This document shows positions 10,284 through 19,246 of a stretch of DNA of 64,000 bases, piece after piece. A program made the translations under genes and the position numbers. The DNA is from Dipteris shenzhenensis (Eukaryota; Polypodiophyta; Polypodiopsida; Gleicheniales), in assembly GCA_047967505.1 (NCBI GenBank), contig CM106538.1; one strand, given 5' to 3'. Below the pieces are notes generated by a model. It was given only the letters and a program-made list of their open reading frames with translations, searched no databases and was not told the origin of the DNA. The stretch's first letter is position 1. Every line of letters begins with the position of its first letter.

Positions 10284-13200
10284 ATGACTGCTCACATCAC
10301 CTGTTTTACACTCAATGTCCAGGGCATGTGTGACAGTAGGAAATGGAAATCTGTGTGGTTGTACATCAACAGATTTCAACCTAACATAGTGGCATTACAA
10401 GAGCACAACCAACATATTTATGCAGGCAAGACAGGACACTACTGTGGGTATGACATTTTCTATGCTGGGGAGCACTCTTTCTCAGGGGTTGTCCTTCTGA
10501 TCAAACATGAGCTTCAACCAGTCATTGCATTAAATGACAACAAAGGCAGATGGCTTGTTCTCCAATGCATTATTAGAGGAGAGGTGTTTGAATTTGCTTC
10601 AGTTTATGCACCTCAGTCATCTCGAGACAGAACTGTAATTTGGCATTCTATGCAACAATACCCGTGGAGATCTCATGCCTACATATGTGGGGATTTTAAT
10701 AATGCTCCACAACAGGGAGACAACACTTCCAGCCACGATCATATGTTAGCTCCTGAAAGGCATGCCTGGTCTCAACTACTCTTGCATTTGGATCTAGTCG
10801 ACCTTTGGAAGGAATTGCAGCCTTTGTCACCGGGCTATACTTTTCAACATAATGCTCTTTCCGCTTATAAGGCACGGTTGGATCGCTGGTATAGTGTTGC
10901 TCCCCAACAAAATGGGGATTTCGCATGCAAAATGTGGATTGACTACGCCTTTGTGCATTCAGACCATGCACCACTATGGCTGCGGTTATCTTTTCATAAG
11001 ATGCCAGATGATAGATTGCCACAAAGGCGACATTTAATCATCAACAACAGTTATTTGCAACATGCTGAATTTAAGGCAATGGTCACTGAAGCAGCTCATT
11101 GTCTCTCATCAAGCAGCCATCTTCATGCTGATGATGCCTGGGCTTCTTTTATTTCTAAAATGCAAATGGTGATTAGAGTTTATGGCAAGTCTTACATGAA
11201 GACTCTGAGGGAAACCATTGCTCAGGCCAAGTCTACTTGTCAAGACCTCACTGAACTCAGTCATCATCGTTTGCTGTCCATGCATGAGCAAACCACATTA
11301 TGTCAGGCAAGACATTATCTTAAACTAAATGATCACAGGAAACTGGCAAAATGGGAGACTAGAGCAAGACAAAGAGCCTTCACAGATGAAGGTTGCTCTT
11401 CCAAAGAATTTTTCAAGAGTTTGCATCAGAGGAGAATCAAAACAAAAATTTGCAGAGTGCTTATGCCTGATGGATCATGGACTACTTCACGGTCACAGCT
11501 TGCCTCTGTTTGTGTGCATCACTTCTCTCAGCAATTTGGCTCTGCAGCGCCTCCCTCGCAACAGGTTTTGCTTGCACGAAATTTACTGTTGAAAAATGTT
11601 TCTCCAATCATTTCCCCTACTCAAGCTTTGGAATTGGAAGAACCCTTTACTGAGAGGGAACTGTCAGATGCCATCAAATCATGTGGCAGATGGAAATCCC
11701 CTGGATGGGATGGTTTGACAGTCGAGTTTTTTCTAGCATACTGGCCCATTTTGAAGCATCCATTACTATCTATGGTGAATGCTGCATGGCAACATCAGAA
11801 AATGCCAAACACATGGAAGAGAGGTCTTGTTAAACTCCTTCCTAAAAAACAAATTTGTGAGTCTTTGGCAGACTGGAGACCTATCACTCTTATGCCTGTA
11901 ATATACAAAGTCACTACCAAAATGATTGTTGCTCCGGCTAAAGGGGTTTTTACATGATGGGTTGCATCCTGTGCAATATGGCTTTGTCCCGCGTAGGCAT
12001 ATCACTGATAACATTGCTAATGCCTACATTGGAATTGAATATGCCAAATACACACAGCAGGATGTTCTGTTATTGCAAGTTGATATTGCCAAAGCTTTTG
12101 ATACAGTTCAGTGGGATTTCATTTCATCGACTATGCAGGCTTTGGGTTTTGGCACAAAAATGCAGCAACTCATCAATTGGCTCTATCAAGATAGTGAAGC
12201 TGCCTGCATACTTTCAGGAGATATTTCTCCATCCTGGACTCTTGCTTGCTCTGTCAGACAAGGATGCCCACTGAGTGCTTTACTTTTTGCCATAGCCACT
12301 CATCCACTGCTTCAATATCTGGATCACCTCTTGGACACGGACCAGCTGCACGGTTTGGAGATCCATGGCAGTCGCAGCATGATTGCTCAAGCATATGCCG
12401 ATGATTCTTTCTTTACTCCAAAAAATACTCCGGCTGATCTGTCCATGATTATGCATGCTCTTTCTACATATGGATTGGCTGCTGGCCTTCGGGTAAATTT
12501 TCAAAAATCAAAATTGTTGCCCTTACATTCACAGGACTGGCACAACCTTTTGTGGCCTGGGGAAATTGTTCCTGCTTCTCAATTCATTCGACATCTTGGT
12601 TATCCTTTAGGATGGGGACTCACCCGTTCACAACAAACTGATTGGGTGCTAGTAAAGTTGAGGGCAAAACTTGAATATTGGAAGCTTGCAACTTGGCCAT
12701 TACATGTTCGTCTGCGAATTACACAATCCATTTTGATAGCATACATACAATTTTATCTGCCTCTCACTATGTTTACCAAGGCAGATTTGGTTTCATTTAT
12801 GTCAGCTATCATGGAAATTTTTTGGCGTTCAAAACATGGCAAGAAAAGTCTCAGATTACTCTCCATGCATCGTCTCTGTTCTCCAAAGATGCACGGGGGT
12901 CTGAACATTCTCAATATTCAAATGCATTTACTTGCTCACAGGGGGAAAATGATGATGCAATTTCTACAAGGAGATCAGCCTTGGGCTTTTATGATTCGCT
13001 CTCTCTTATTACATCTTCATACATCTGCTTTTGGAAATTGGCAGCCTACTCAGTGGGATTTTTTATTTGGCTCTATCCAAGGCAAGATCAGAGGATGCCC
13101 ATTTGTTTCTTCTCTGCTTCTTGATTGGAAACACATTTTATCCCACTTGGAATGGAAAGGCAGGGACTCTCTCTTGGGCAACTCTTTGAGGGTAGAGAAT

Positions 13201-14100
13201 CTCTTTTGGTCCAAAGTATTCCACCCACCTTTGGCCATACAAGTACCTCGACGTTCTTATTTTCTCTCCTTCAAAGACATTTCATCTGTGGCGGATGTAC
13301 TTCACGATGATGGCACAATTCTATCTTTTTCTTTGGCTGCTCGCAAATACGGCTTGGGAGCTCATTATCATCCTTTATGGCATAAAATTTCAGCAATGCT
13401 CCAACCGTACTTGCTGATACCTCAATTAGAAATACAGCATCGGCTTGAGGATTGGATTTTATGCTCTCCTTCCTCATATGTCCGTCCTTTGAAGCTTTCA
13501 CATATCACAGTGTCATCATTGTATAGAGTGTTATCACCTCCACCTTGGATTTCCAACAGAGCAAATATTGTTTGGCATATGGATCGTCCAATGAAGTGGT
13601 GGAGAAAAAGGCTGCGTCTCCTTTGGCATTACAAAGTCCCTCTTCGACAACAGCTTTTTCTATGGCGAGTTCTCCTTGGCATTTTTCCATCTGGACAGTT
13701 ACTCGCACACAGACATATTGCTTCAGCTGTTTGTCACAGATGCTCGCACTCTACTGAATCAGTGCTCCACATCTTTTGGTCCTGTCCAAATACTTCTGAT
13801 TTCATTGCTCTCATCAGACAGAGGCTTCGACAGCGATTTCCTACTGTTACTTTTGGCAGATTTTTCTGGTTGTTTGGATTTCATCCCCAGAGACAGGGTT
13901 TTGATTTATTTTTTATATGGGTGCGATATTGGACCCTATGGACTTTATGGATGGATAGAAATCATAGAGTCTTTGGTGATCCACTATTTTCATCCTTTCT
14001 TTTTTTCAAACGATCTCTGCAACAATCATTCTACGATTGTTTTCAGACTCGTTTGATTGATCAGGATGTGTATACAGCCTATACTGAGATCTTTTCTTGA
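10284..14100 (+). pseudogene. LINE B ORF2 (APE endonuclease-RT), single +1 frameshift
   Basis: Two overlapping frames (10284-11957 and 11926-14100) join into an ORF2 of about 1270 codons if one base is discounted. Compared with LINE D, copy B has one extra base near 11930-11936. Endonuclease motifs visible are N11, E40, GDFN (136-139) and SDH (226-228). RT motif A is VDIAKAFD, motif B VRQGCPLS and motif C YADD at 12394-12405. The C-terminal knuckle reads CHRC...H...C near 13740-13785. No other stop interrupts it. The frame is otherwise clean, so the shift is probably recent; a sequencing error cannot be excluded from one sequence. Confidence 0.9.
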
Positions 14101-14104
14101 GTAG

Positions 14105-14131
14105 TAGCTACTTCGTTTTTTGAAGCAGCTA
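14105..14131 (+). other. Family-1 LINE 3'-terminal hairpin (copy B)
   Basis: TAGCTACTTC (14105-14114) pairs with GAAGCAGCTA (14122-14131) with a single mismatch around a T-rich loop, a few bases after the ORF2 stop. It sits where copies A, A' and D have their hairpins. Confidence 0.6.
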
Positions 14132-14191
14132 TGAATGTAATTATTATATAGAAATACAAGCTTTCTTCTCACAAAAAAAAAAAAAAAAAAA

Positions 14192-14192
<1 letters not shown>

Positions 14193-14236
<44 letters not shown>
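14193..14236. repeat. TG/AG compound microsatellite after LINE B
   Basis: (TG)n changes to (AG)n and runs up to the edge of a protein-like minus-strand segment. This is probably the original target tract into which the family-1 LINE series inserted. Confidence 0.93.
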
Positions 14237-14238
<2 letters not shown>

Positions 14239-14465
14239 AGCATTTGAAAACGTGAAAATAGAATGTCAACGTCTTGTTGTATCGCCTTTGCAACAGAAAG
14301 ATCCATTTTCTCTCCTTGTAATGTTTCCTTTTTTAAAATTGCCTCAACATTCTTTTGGGGGTTTTTTGATGTGAACTTCGACCCCACCGTACCATCATTC
14401 ACATGTGCCGGTTGGCTAGTTGCCTTGAAAATATTGTTGGCTACCACAATTGCATTTTCTAGAAC
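14237..14465 (-). other. Candidate host exon (229 nt), unidentified
   Basis: On the minus strand the frame is open from a TTTCTATTAG acceptor-like site (ends at 14466) to GCTAG|GTCTCT, a donor-like site starting at 14236. Read in the open frame it codes about 76 residues of ordinary, low-bias protein (starts VLENAIVVANNIFK, ends SRFQMLG). I do not recognise it. It has no similarity to any TE frame here, and its composition is unlike the repeats around it. It could be a real exon of a host gene with TE-filled introns, an exon relic, or chance. The donor lies against the microsatellite, which weakens the case. Confidence 0.3.
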
Positions 14466-14700
14466 CTAATAGAAAAGAAGAGTTTCTAGATCACAAAATA
14501 GTTCTTTATAGGTAACATTTATAGGACAGTTTGTTATACTAGTAAACTGCAATATCAAGCAAACATATGTTTGCCAATTTAATTAGGAATCTTGTGAATG
14601 CATAATTTTACAAACCATCCATCGGTAGTTATCTGACTAATAAATGCAATTTAGTTAGATTAAGAGTGGCATAATATTCAGATAATAAAATTGAGTTGGA
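14466..14700. other. AT-rich unannotated stretch
   Basis: No open frame of note, no repeat matching the other elements in the window and no RNA gene recognised. Its AT-richness would suit an intron on either strand. Confidence 0.5.
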
Positions 14701-15060
14701 TCTCTAGTATCGCATCAAAACAAAAAAAAACTTCTATTAAGTATGAAAGAAACTCTGAGAGCAAAGGTCGAGGGAAAAGTTCATCGTGCAAGGCATGAGA
14801 AAACAAATACCCTAATAGGGAAAAATCAAACTCCTGTAAGAGATCTAGATAAAAATCCAATGTTGAGTCTGAAAATGCCACCTCAACCTTGTGAGGGAGT
14901 CCGAGAACAATGAGGATCCGCTTTTGTGCAAGGCATGAGAAAACAAATACCCTAATAGGAAAAAATCAAACTCCTATAAGAGGTCTAGATAAAAATCCAA
15001 GGTTGAGGCTGAAAATGCCACCTCAGCCTGTGAGGGAGTCTAAGAACAATGGGGAGACGC
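14700..15060 (-). mobile_element. Family-2 LINE 3'-end remnant with ~150-bp internal tandem duplication
   Basis: Reverse-oriented 3' UTR/ORF2-end sequence like that of LINE E (ACTTCTATTAAGTATG, then GAAAATGCCACCTCA). The block from GTGCAAGGCATGAG to GGAGTC... occurs twice in direct order (about 14785-14930 and 14929-15068) with few differences. This is an old truncated insertion that was later partly duplicated. Confidence 0.6.
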
Positions 15061-15145
15061 TTTTGTATGTACAGAAATCATTCAAAGATTCATGTAATCA
15101 ATTGCATCGGAGCTCCAAGAAGATCTATTCTATTTGTTTTATGTA

Positions 15146-15254
15146 TTTTTCAAGAAAAGGACTTCTATTTAGTATGAACAAAACCCGCGAGAGCAAGCTC
15201 AAGGTAGAAATACATCATGCACGCATGAAAAAGAACACCCTACAAGAAGCCATG
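15146..15254 (-). mobile_element. Short family-2 LINE 3' tail
   Basis: Contains TTTTTCAAGAAAAGG then ACTTCTATTTAGTATG and the AGCAAGCTCAAGG block, as at the 3' end of LINE E in reverse orientation. About 110 bp remain. Confidence 0.55.
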
Positions 15255-15284
15255 TTGTAGGATACAGCGATCATCCAGGACCAG

Positions 15285-16331
15285 GTACTATGCCATCTCT
15301 TATGCACAACCTCGGTTTTCTCCCTAATCTAGCCTCTCATGGCACCTCTTGGTTCTCTTTTTGCTCCGGTCATGTCCCTACTTTCCATGAGTGTTTCACC
15401 TCCTCCTTCCGCTGCAATATCCTTTCCTTCCTTGCTCACCCATCATTCATAGCTTCCACTCTGTCACACCCTCTATCAATTGCTCTTCCATTATCATTGA
15501 CTCTCCCACCTTCTATATTTTCACCCCCTACATTTGTGTCCATGGTGTCTTCAGCACCACCTGGCGAACCACCCTCCTTTTCATCCCCTATGTTCTCCTA
15601 GTCTACTTTGGCATCCGTAACGCCTTCAGCACTCTCAAATTCTACTTTTCAGCAATAGAACCTTCAGCATCAGCACCATCCATGGTTATATCAGTAGTAA
15701 CGTCGCCATTGTGGTCTTCATCAGGGCTCCTTGTCTCACCCATGCCCTTGCAGCCATATGGCCTTGTGGTGCCGAAACGGCTCAATTGGCAAGTCCTTTA
15801 ATGGTTGTAATAACTACTTCAAGTATCGGTTTGTGTAAAGGTGTTGCCTCAGCCATGGCAGCTCTAAGCTCCACAAACAAAGGGAGAATTCTTGAGTTGC
15901 TGAACAAAGTCCACGTGAAAACCCAAAAGTTTAAGGGCCATCTCCATGAAGATATTGAAGCTCATCTCAAAAGATTTATCATAGCATGTAAGGCCAAAGG
16001 GGTGGAGAACCAGCATGCTTTTTCTTCACATCTTTCCTTCCTCTTTGGAGGATGCAGAGGATGTGTGGTATGGTCATTTTCCTCCCGATCACTTCTAGAC
16101 TTGGGAAGACCTGAGGGAGAAATTTATGTGGACCTTCAAGTTGAAAAATTTCGAGCAAATGATTGTTCAAGAGTTGTTCACAGACACTATTGAGCCTGGA
16201 GAGAGCATTTCTGAAATGTACATGCAAATGAGGGTCATGGCGATGCCTAATGATGTTATCATGAAAGGGTCATTATTGAAGGCCTTACCCCTTGCCATTG
16301 CTATTAGACTCATGGACAAACTTCCTGAGCA
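15285..16331 (+). pseudogene. Gy1: gypsy gag remnant, left part
   Basis: Colinear in protein with the gag of the large gypsy element (which is on the other strand, 52.0-55.2 kb). First comes a Ser/Pro/Thr-rich N-terminal part, then the block ELLNKVHVKTQKFKGHLHED (near 15895-15955), then KAKGVENQHAF and the VQEL..ESISEMY..M segment. The frame changes several times and has stops. It ends at DKLPEQ where a LINE tail is inserted, and resumes at 16694. Gag would form the particle core; this copy is dead. Confidence 0.72.
16318..16331 (+). repeat. TSD (left) of LINE tail in Gy1
   Basis: AAACTTCCTGAGCA here and AAACTTCTTGAGCA at 16694-16707 flank the LINE fragment, differing by one base. The gag reading resumes across the right copy, which supports true insertion. 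Confidence 0.75.
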
Positions 16332-16693
16332 ATATTTGGAGAGCCAGGTGTACAGAGGCGATGGAGGGTATCCAGGTTCACCCTTCCCAGACTATGGCCA
16401 GTATTTGGACTGACACAGTACACACTTTGATGGCCATTTGGGCGAGCATGCAGGGATCCTCTAGAGCAGCCACTGCCAGGAGAGTTACTTTTTTCAGAGT
16501 TAGGAGGGGGTCTCCTTTCTTCTTTGAGTTTCCTTTAGGGTTGAGATGGCATTTTCAGCCTCCTCCTTGGTTCTTTATTAGCTCACTTTGAGTTGCTTTT
16601 TCCTCATGCATTGCATGATGTACTCCTGCATTTGAGCTTGCTCTAGTGGTTTTCATTCATACTTAATCAAGTAAATTTCTTGAAAAAAAAAAA
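16332..16693 (+). mobile_element. Family-2 LINE 3' fragment inserted in Gy1 gag
   Basis: Matches the last ~110 codons of family-2 ORF2 (block SQVYRGDGG..., then RWHFQPPPWFF) and the 3' UTR, ending in an A run at 16683-16696. It is strongly 5'-truncated and flanked by a ~14-bp TSD. Confidence 0.8.
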
Positions 16694-16790
16694 AAACTTC
16701 TTGAGCATGCCTCCCTGCAATAATTCTTGAGGGAGGCCATGAAGATGGAACGGTCCTGTTGAGTCCACCTTGGAGGGAGAGTGTCCTCTC
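16694..16790 (+). pseudogene. Gy1: gypsy gag remnant, right part
   Basis: Codes for LEHASLQ, a stop, then FLREAMKMERS, the direct continuation of gag as read in the large gypsy element and in Gy2. Similarity fades about 16790 before the family-2 LINE F sequence begins. Confidence 0.65.
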
Positions 16791-16859
16791 AGCCCACCAA
16801 TCTCTAAAAGAGACTCTAGATCTTGGATTCAAGACTCTGCTTTGTGATTCGGAGCTACT

Positions 16860-17530
16860 GCTCCTCCCCGACCTATGCTGCTCCCCTCCCTCTCCTCAGC
16901 CGTACGGCCCTCCCTCTCCTCTCGACTCATCTCCTCCCCTCTGCCAGCCCTCTCCTCTCCCTCCCGTACCCCTTCAGCCTCTCCTCTCAGCCCCGCTTCC
17001 CTCTTCCTCAGCCGTACGGTCCTCCTCTCACCTCTTTGCCTACCCCCTCCTCTCCGTCTGCACTCCCTAGCCCCTACACCTACCCCTAGCCTCTCCGCCC
17101 TCTCTCCCTAGCCCCTCTGCCTATCCCCTAGCCTCTCTGACCTCTCTCCCTAGCCCTACCTCCCTCTCCGCCTACCCTCTACACCCTCTCTTCTCCTCGT
17201 CCTCACTCCCTAGCCCCTCCGCTAGCCCCTTCCCTCTTTGCCTATCCCCTAGCCTCTCTGCCTTCTCTCCCTAGCCCTCCCTCCTTCTCCTCCTACCATC
17301 TACTCCCCCTTCCCTCTCCGCCCTACCCTCCTAACTCCCCCTCTCTCTCCCTCTCAAGGCTGCCTCCTCCTCTCACCTCGCCCCCTGCTGCCCCCTCTCC
17401 TAGCCTCTCTCCCCCCCTCAGCCTCCCTTTTCCCCCTTTCTCCCCTTAGCCCTCACCCTCCCCTCCCTTAGGCCCCCCCCTACTCTTCTTTATTCCTATT
17501 TCTATCCTCGTTTCTCCTCTTCCTAGCCCT
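16860..17530 (+). promoter_or_regulatory. Polypyrimidine 5' UTR of LINE F
   Basis: About 670 bp of CCCTCTCC-type sequence almost free of purines on the sense strand, with two CCGTACGG octamers (near 16908 and 17010). LINE E (30300-30965, reverse) and LINE J (56500-56935, reverse) have the same kind of tract in the same place before ORF1, so it is a family character. Open frames through it are composition artefacts. Confidence 0.55.
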
Positions 17531-17590
17531 TCCTAGCATTGGTCGGACGGAGCCTTTTTGTTCGAGTCGGCCTTCACACCCCAATTGACG

Positions 17591-19081
17591 ATGGCCCAGC
17601 CTTCAGCCAATCCTCACACACTTCCACCGGCCACGAAAACCATCACTTTCTCAAAAGACGAGTTGCAACAGCTCAAAAACAATACAGAGCAGGAGAGTTC
17701 GACATCGCTCTTTGCTCGCATCCATGGGTCCGACCCTTCCAGGTTACAGACCAGGGACTGGATGCTCCCGCTCTACCTGGAGACCTCGCAGGGGACCTCA
17801 TTCGTCTACTTGGGCGAGGTTTCTTCCTGATTCTTTTTAACTCCTCGGAGGTAGCACATACAATGCTTTAGGCTAGCCCGCTAGCACTAAGCTCCAGGAC
17901 CTGTTTTTCATTGGGGTTTGATCCTGTCGAGGGGGACAGCCGGACGATGTCACTCTTCATCAGATTTCCCTATCTTCCTCAGGTGTACCATCGACTTCTA
18001 CATTCCATTGGAGCCACCTTTGGGGTGGTTACTGAGATCCCCCCTCTCCTTGAGATGCCTTCTTTAGCAAAAGAGGTAGTCAGGTCCGATGGGGTACCGC
18101 GTGTTAGGGTCACTGTCTTTGACCCTAACATCTCAGATAACCACATTATGTTTCAGCGTCCAGATGGCTCCTTCTAGAGAGTCGAGATTGCAGGGAGACA
18201 GGATCAGTGTAGGATTTGTAGGACCCTTGGGCACTTTGCCAGAGATTGCCTAAAGAAAAAGAAAAGACCTAAAAGATCCATGGGTGTGCCTCATAGCTTC
18301 ACTCGACCTGGACCTTCCTCACGTCCAGCTCCTACTACTTCATGCGTTGCTAGACCTTTGACTTCACAGCCAGGACCGTCATCCTCTCGTCCTAGTACTT
18401 CTACAGAGCGGACATGACAGTCAGCATGTCCTGTTTCGATCGTCCCCCGTTGGGTTCCTGTCAGAGTTGGGGAGCCAGTTCCACCTCAGGCTACCACTGA
18501 TGGGACTGCGGACCCGTCTCTTCAGGCAGGAGGCATTCCTGTCCTGGTTCCATGTGTAGATGAGATTGCTCCTACCCCTTCACGTGTTCATGTGCAGGAG
18601 TGCTCACCTAGGGAGAACCTTTTGCAAGAGACCCGTGCCTTGCTTGAGAACAATGCCAAAGTCGTGGCCGAGGTCATGCAGATTCATGTCGAGGTCATGC
18701 AGCACCATGCAAGGTTATTATAGCACCCCCCTTCTTCTCTTGCACGGCTGTCTACACCTGACAAAGGTAAGGGGGTTATTGGTTCCACTCCTCCTTCCAC
18801 AGGGCTCCTTCGCACTCCTGTGCTAGAGGTACTTTACAGGACTTCATTTTTAGTTCTAGCAGACTAGGCTGAGTTTGAGGCAAAGGAGGAGTTTTTACCC
18901 TCTATGCTCGGGTAGCACATCTTTCAGACATCTGTGAACATAGTTTCCCCTCAACAGGCATGGGTGTGCTATCCCCAATTGACTTCCCTCCTCTTAATAG
19001 GAGGAAATTTTCGTAGGAGAGGGCTTTCTCTCTTACCAGGTCGAGTCGGATCTTCCATCCGGCCTCCTCCTCTCGCAGATG
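17591..19081 (+). pseudogene. LINE F ORF1 (CCHC RNA-binding), broken
   Basis: Start ATG at 17591 matches the LINE E ORF1 start (17-residue block around KTITFSKDELQQLK). The frame shifts near 17800-17900, is open again at 17911-18177 (residues SLFIRFPYL...VTVFDPNISD), and reads past a stop into a knuckle CRICRTLGHFARDC (spacing C-2-C-4-H-4-C, near 18208-18250). It then runs into a Pro/Ser/Thr-rich tail with more stops. The 3' end overlaps the ORF2 start as ATGA (TGA 19080-19082). Family role: RNA-binding component of the LINE RNP. Not functional. Confidence 0.7.
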
Positions 19082-19120
19082 AGGATTGTCAGTTGGAACG
19101 TTCAGGGTCTAAGCCAAAGG
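19079..19120 (+). pseudogene. LINE F ORF2 N-terminal stub
   Basis: Codes MRIVSWNVQGLSQ, the standard start of plant L1 endonuclease, matching LINE E ORF2 (MRIISWNIQGL). Similarity ends within about 40 bases. Confidence 0.7.
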
Positions 19121-19148
19121 CATTGTCTCATCAGTCTCTCTACCATAT

Positions 19149-19165
19149 GTTCCTGTGGCACCCAC
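19149..19165 (+). repeat. TSD (left) of LINE D
   Basis: GTTCCTGTGGCACCCAC, identical to 31602-31618. It abuts the poly-T (reverse A tail) of LINE D at 19166-19176. Confidence 0.9.
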
Positions 19166-19216
19166 TTTTTTTTTTTGGGAAGAAATCTTTTATTGCTGTA
19201 AAATAATTACATTCAT

Positions 19217-19241
19217 AGTTACTTCAAAAAACGAAGTAACT
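19217..19241 (-). other. Family-1 LINE 3'-terminal hairpin (copy D)
   Basis: AGTTACTTC (19217-19225) and GAAGTAACT (19233-19241) are perfect 9-bp complements around a 7-nt loop. It lies directly after the ORF2 stop in the element's 3' UTR. Confidence 0.62.
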
Positions 19242-19246
19242 ACTAC

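Larger units (their letters stand above)
8420..14192 (+). mobile_element. LINE B, family 1, near full length
   Basis: Contains a ~570-bp 5' UTR, ORF1, a 56-bp spacer, ORF2, a 3' hairpin and a 20-nt A tail (14173-14192). Its ~5.8-kb length agrees with LINE D once the nested LINE E is removed (~5.7 kb), so the 5' end is probably nearly complete. It is flanked by GTGTATATAC on the left and (TG)n(AG)n on the right; no unique TSD can be read because both flanks are low complexity. One frameshift in ORF2 is the only clear coding lesion. Confidence 0.9.
16840..19148 (+). mobile_element. LINE F, family 2, 5' portion only
   Basis: Contains a long C/T-rich 5' UTR, a degraded ORF1 (from 17591) and only the first ~14 codons of ORF2 (from 19079). 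The left limit is set by similarity to the 5' end of LINE E (block GAGCTACTGCTCCTCCCC). It stops shortly before the TSD of LINE D. The remainder of ORF2 is not found on the far side of D, where gypsy gag sequence appears instead, so the 3' part was lost before D inserted. Confidence 0.75.
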
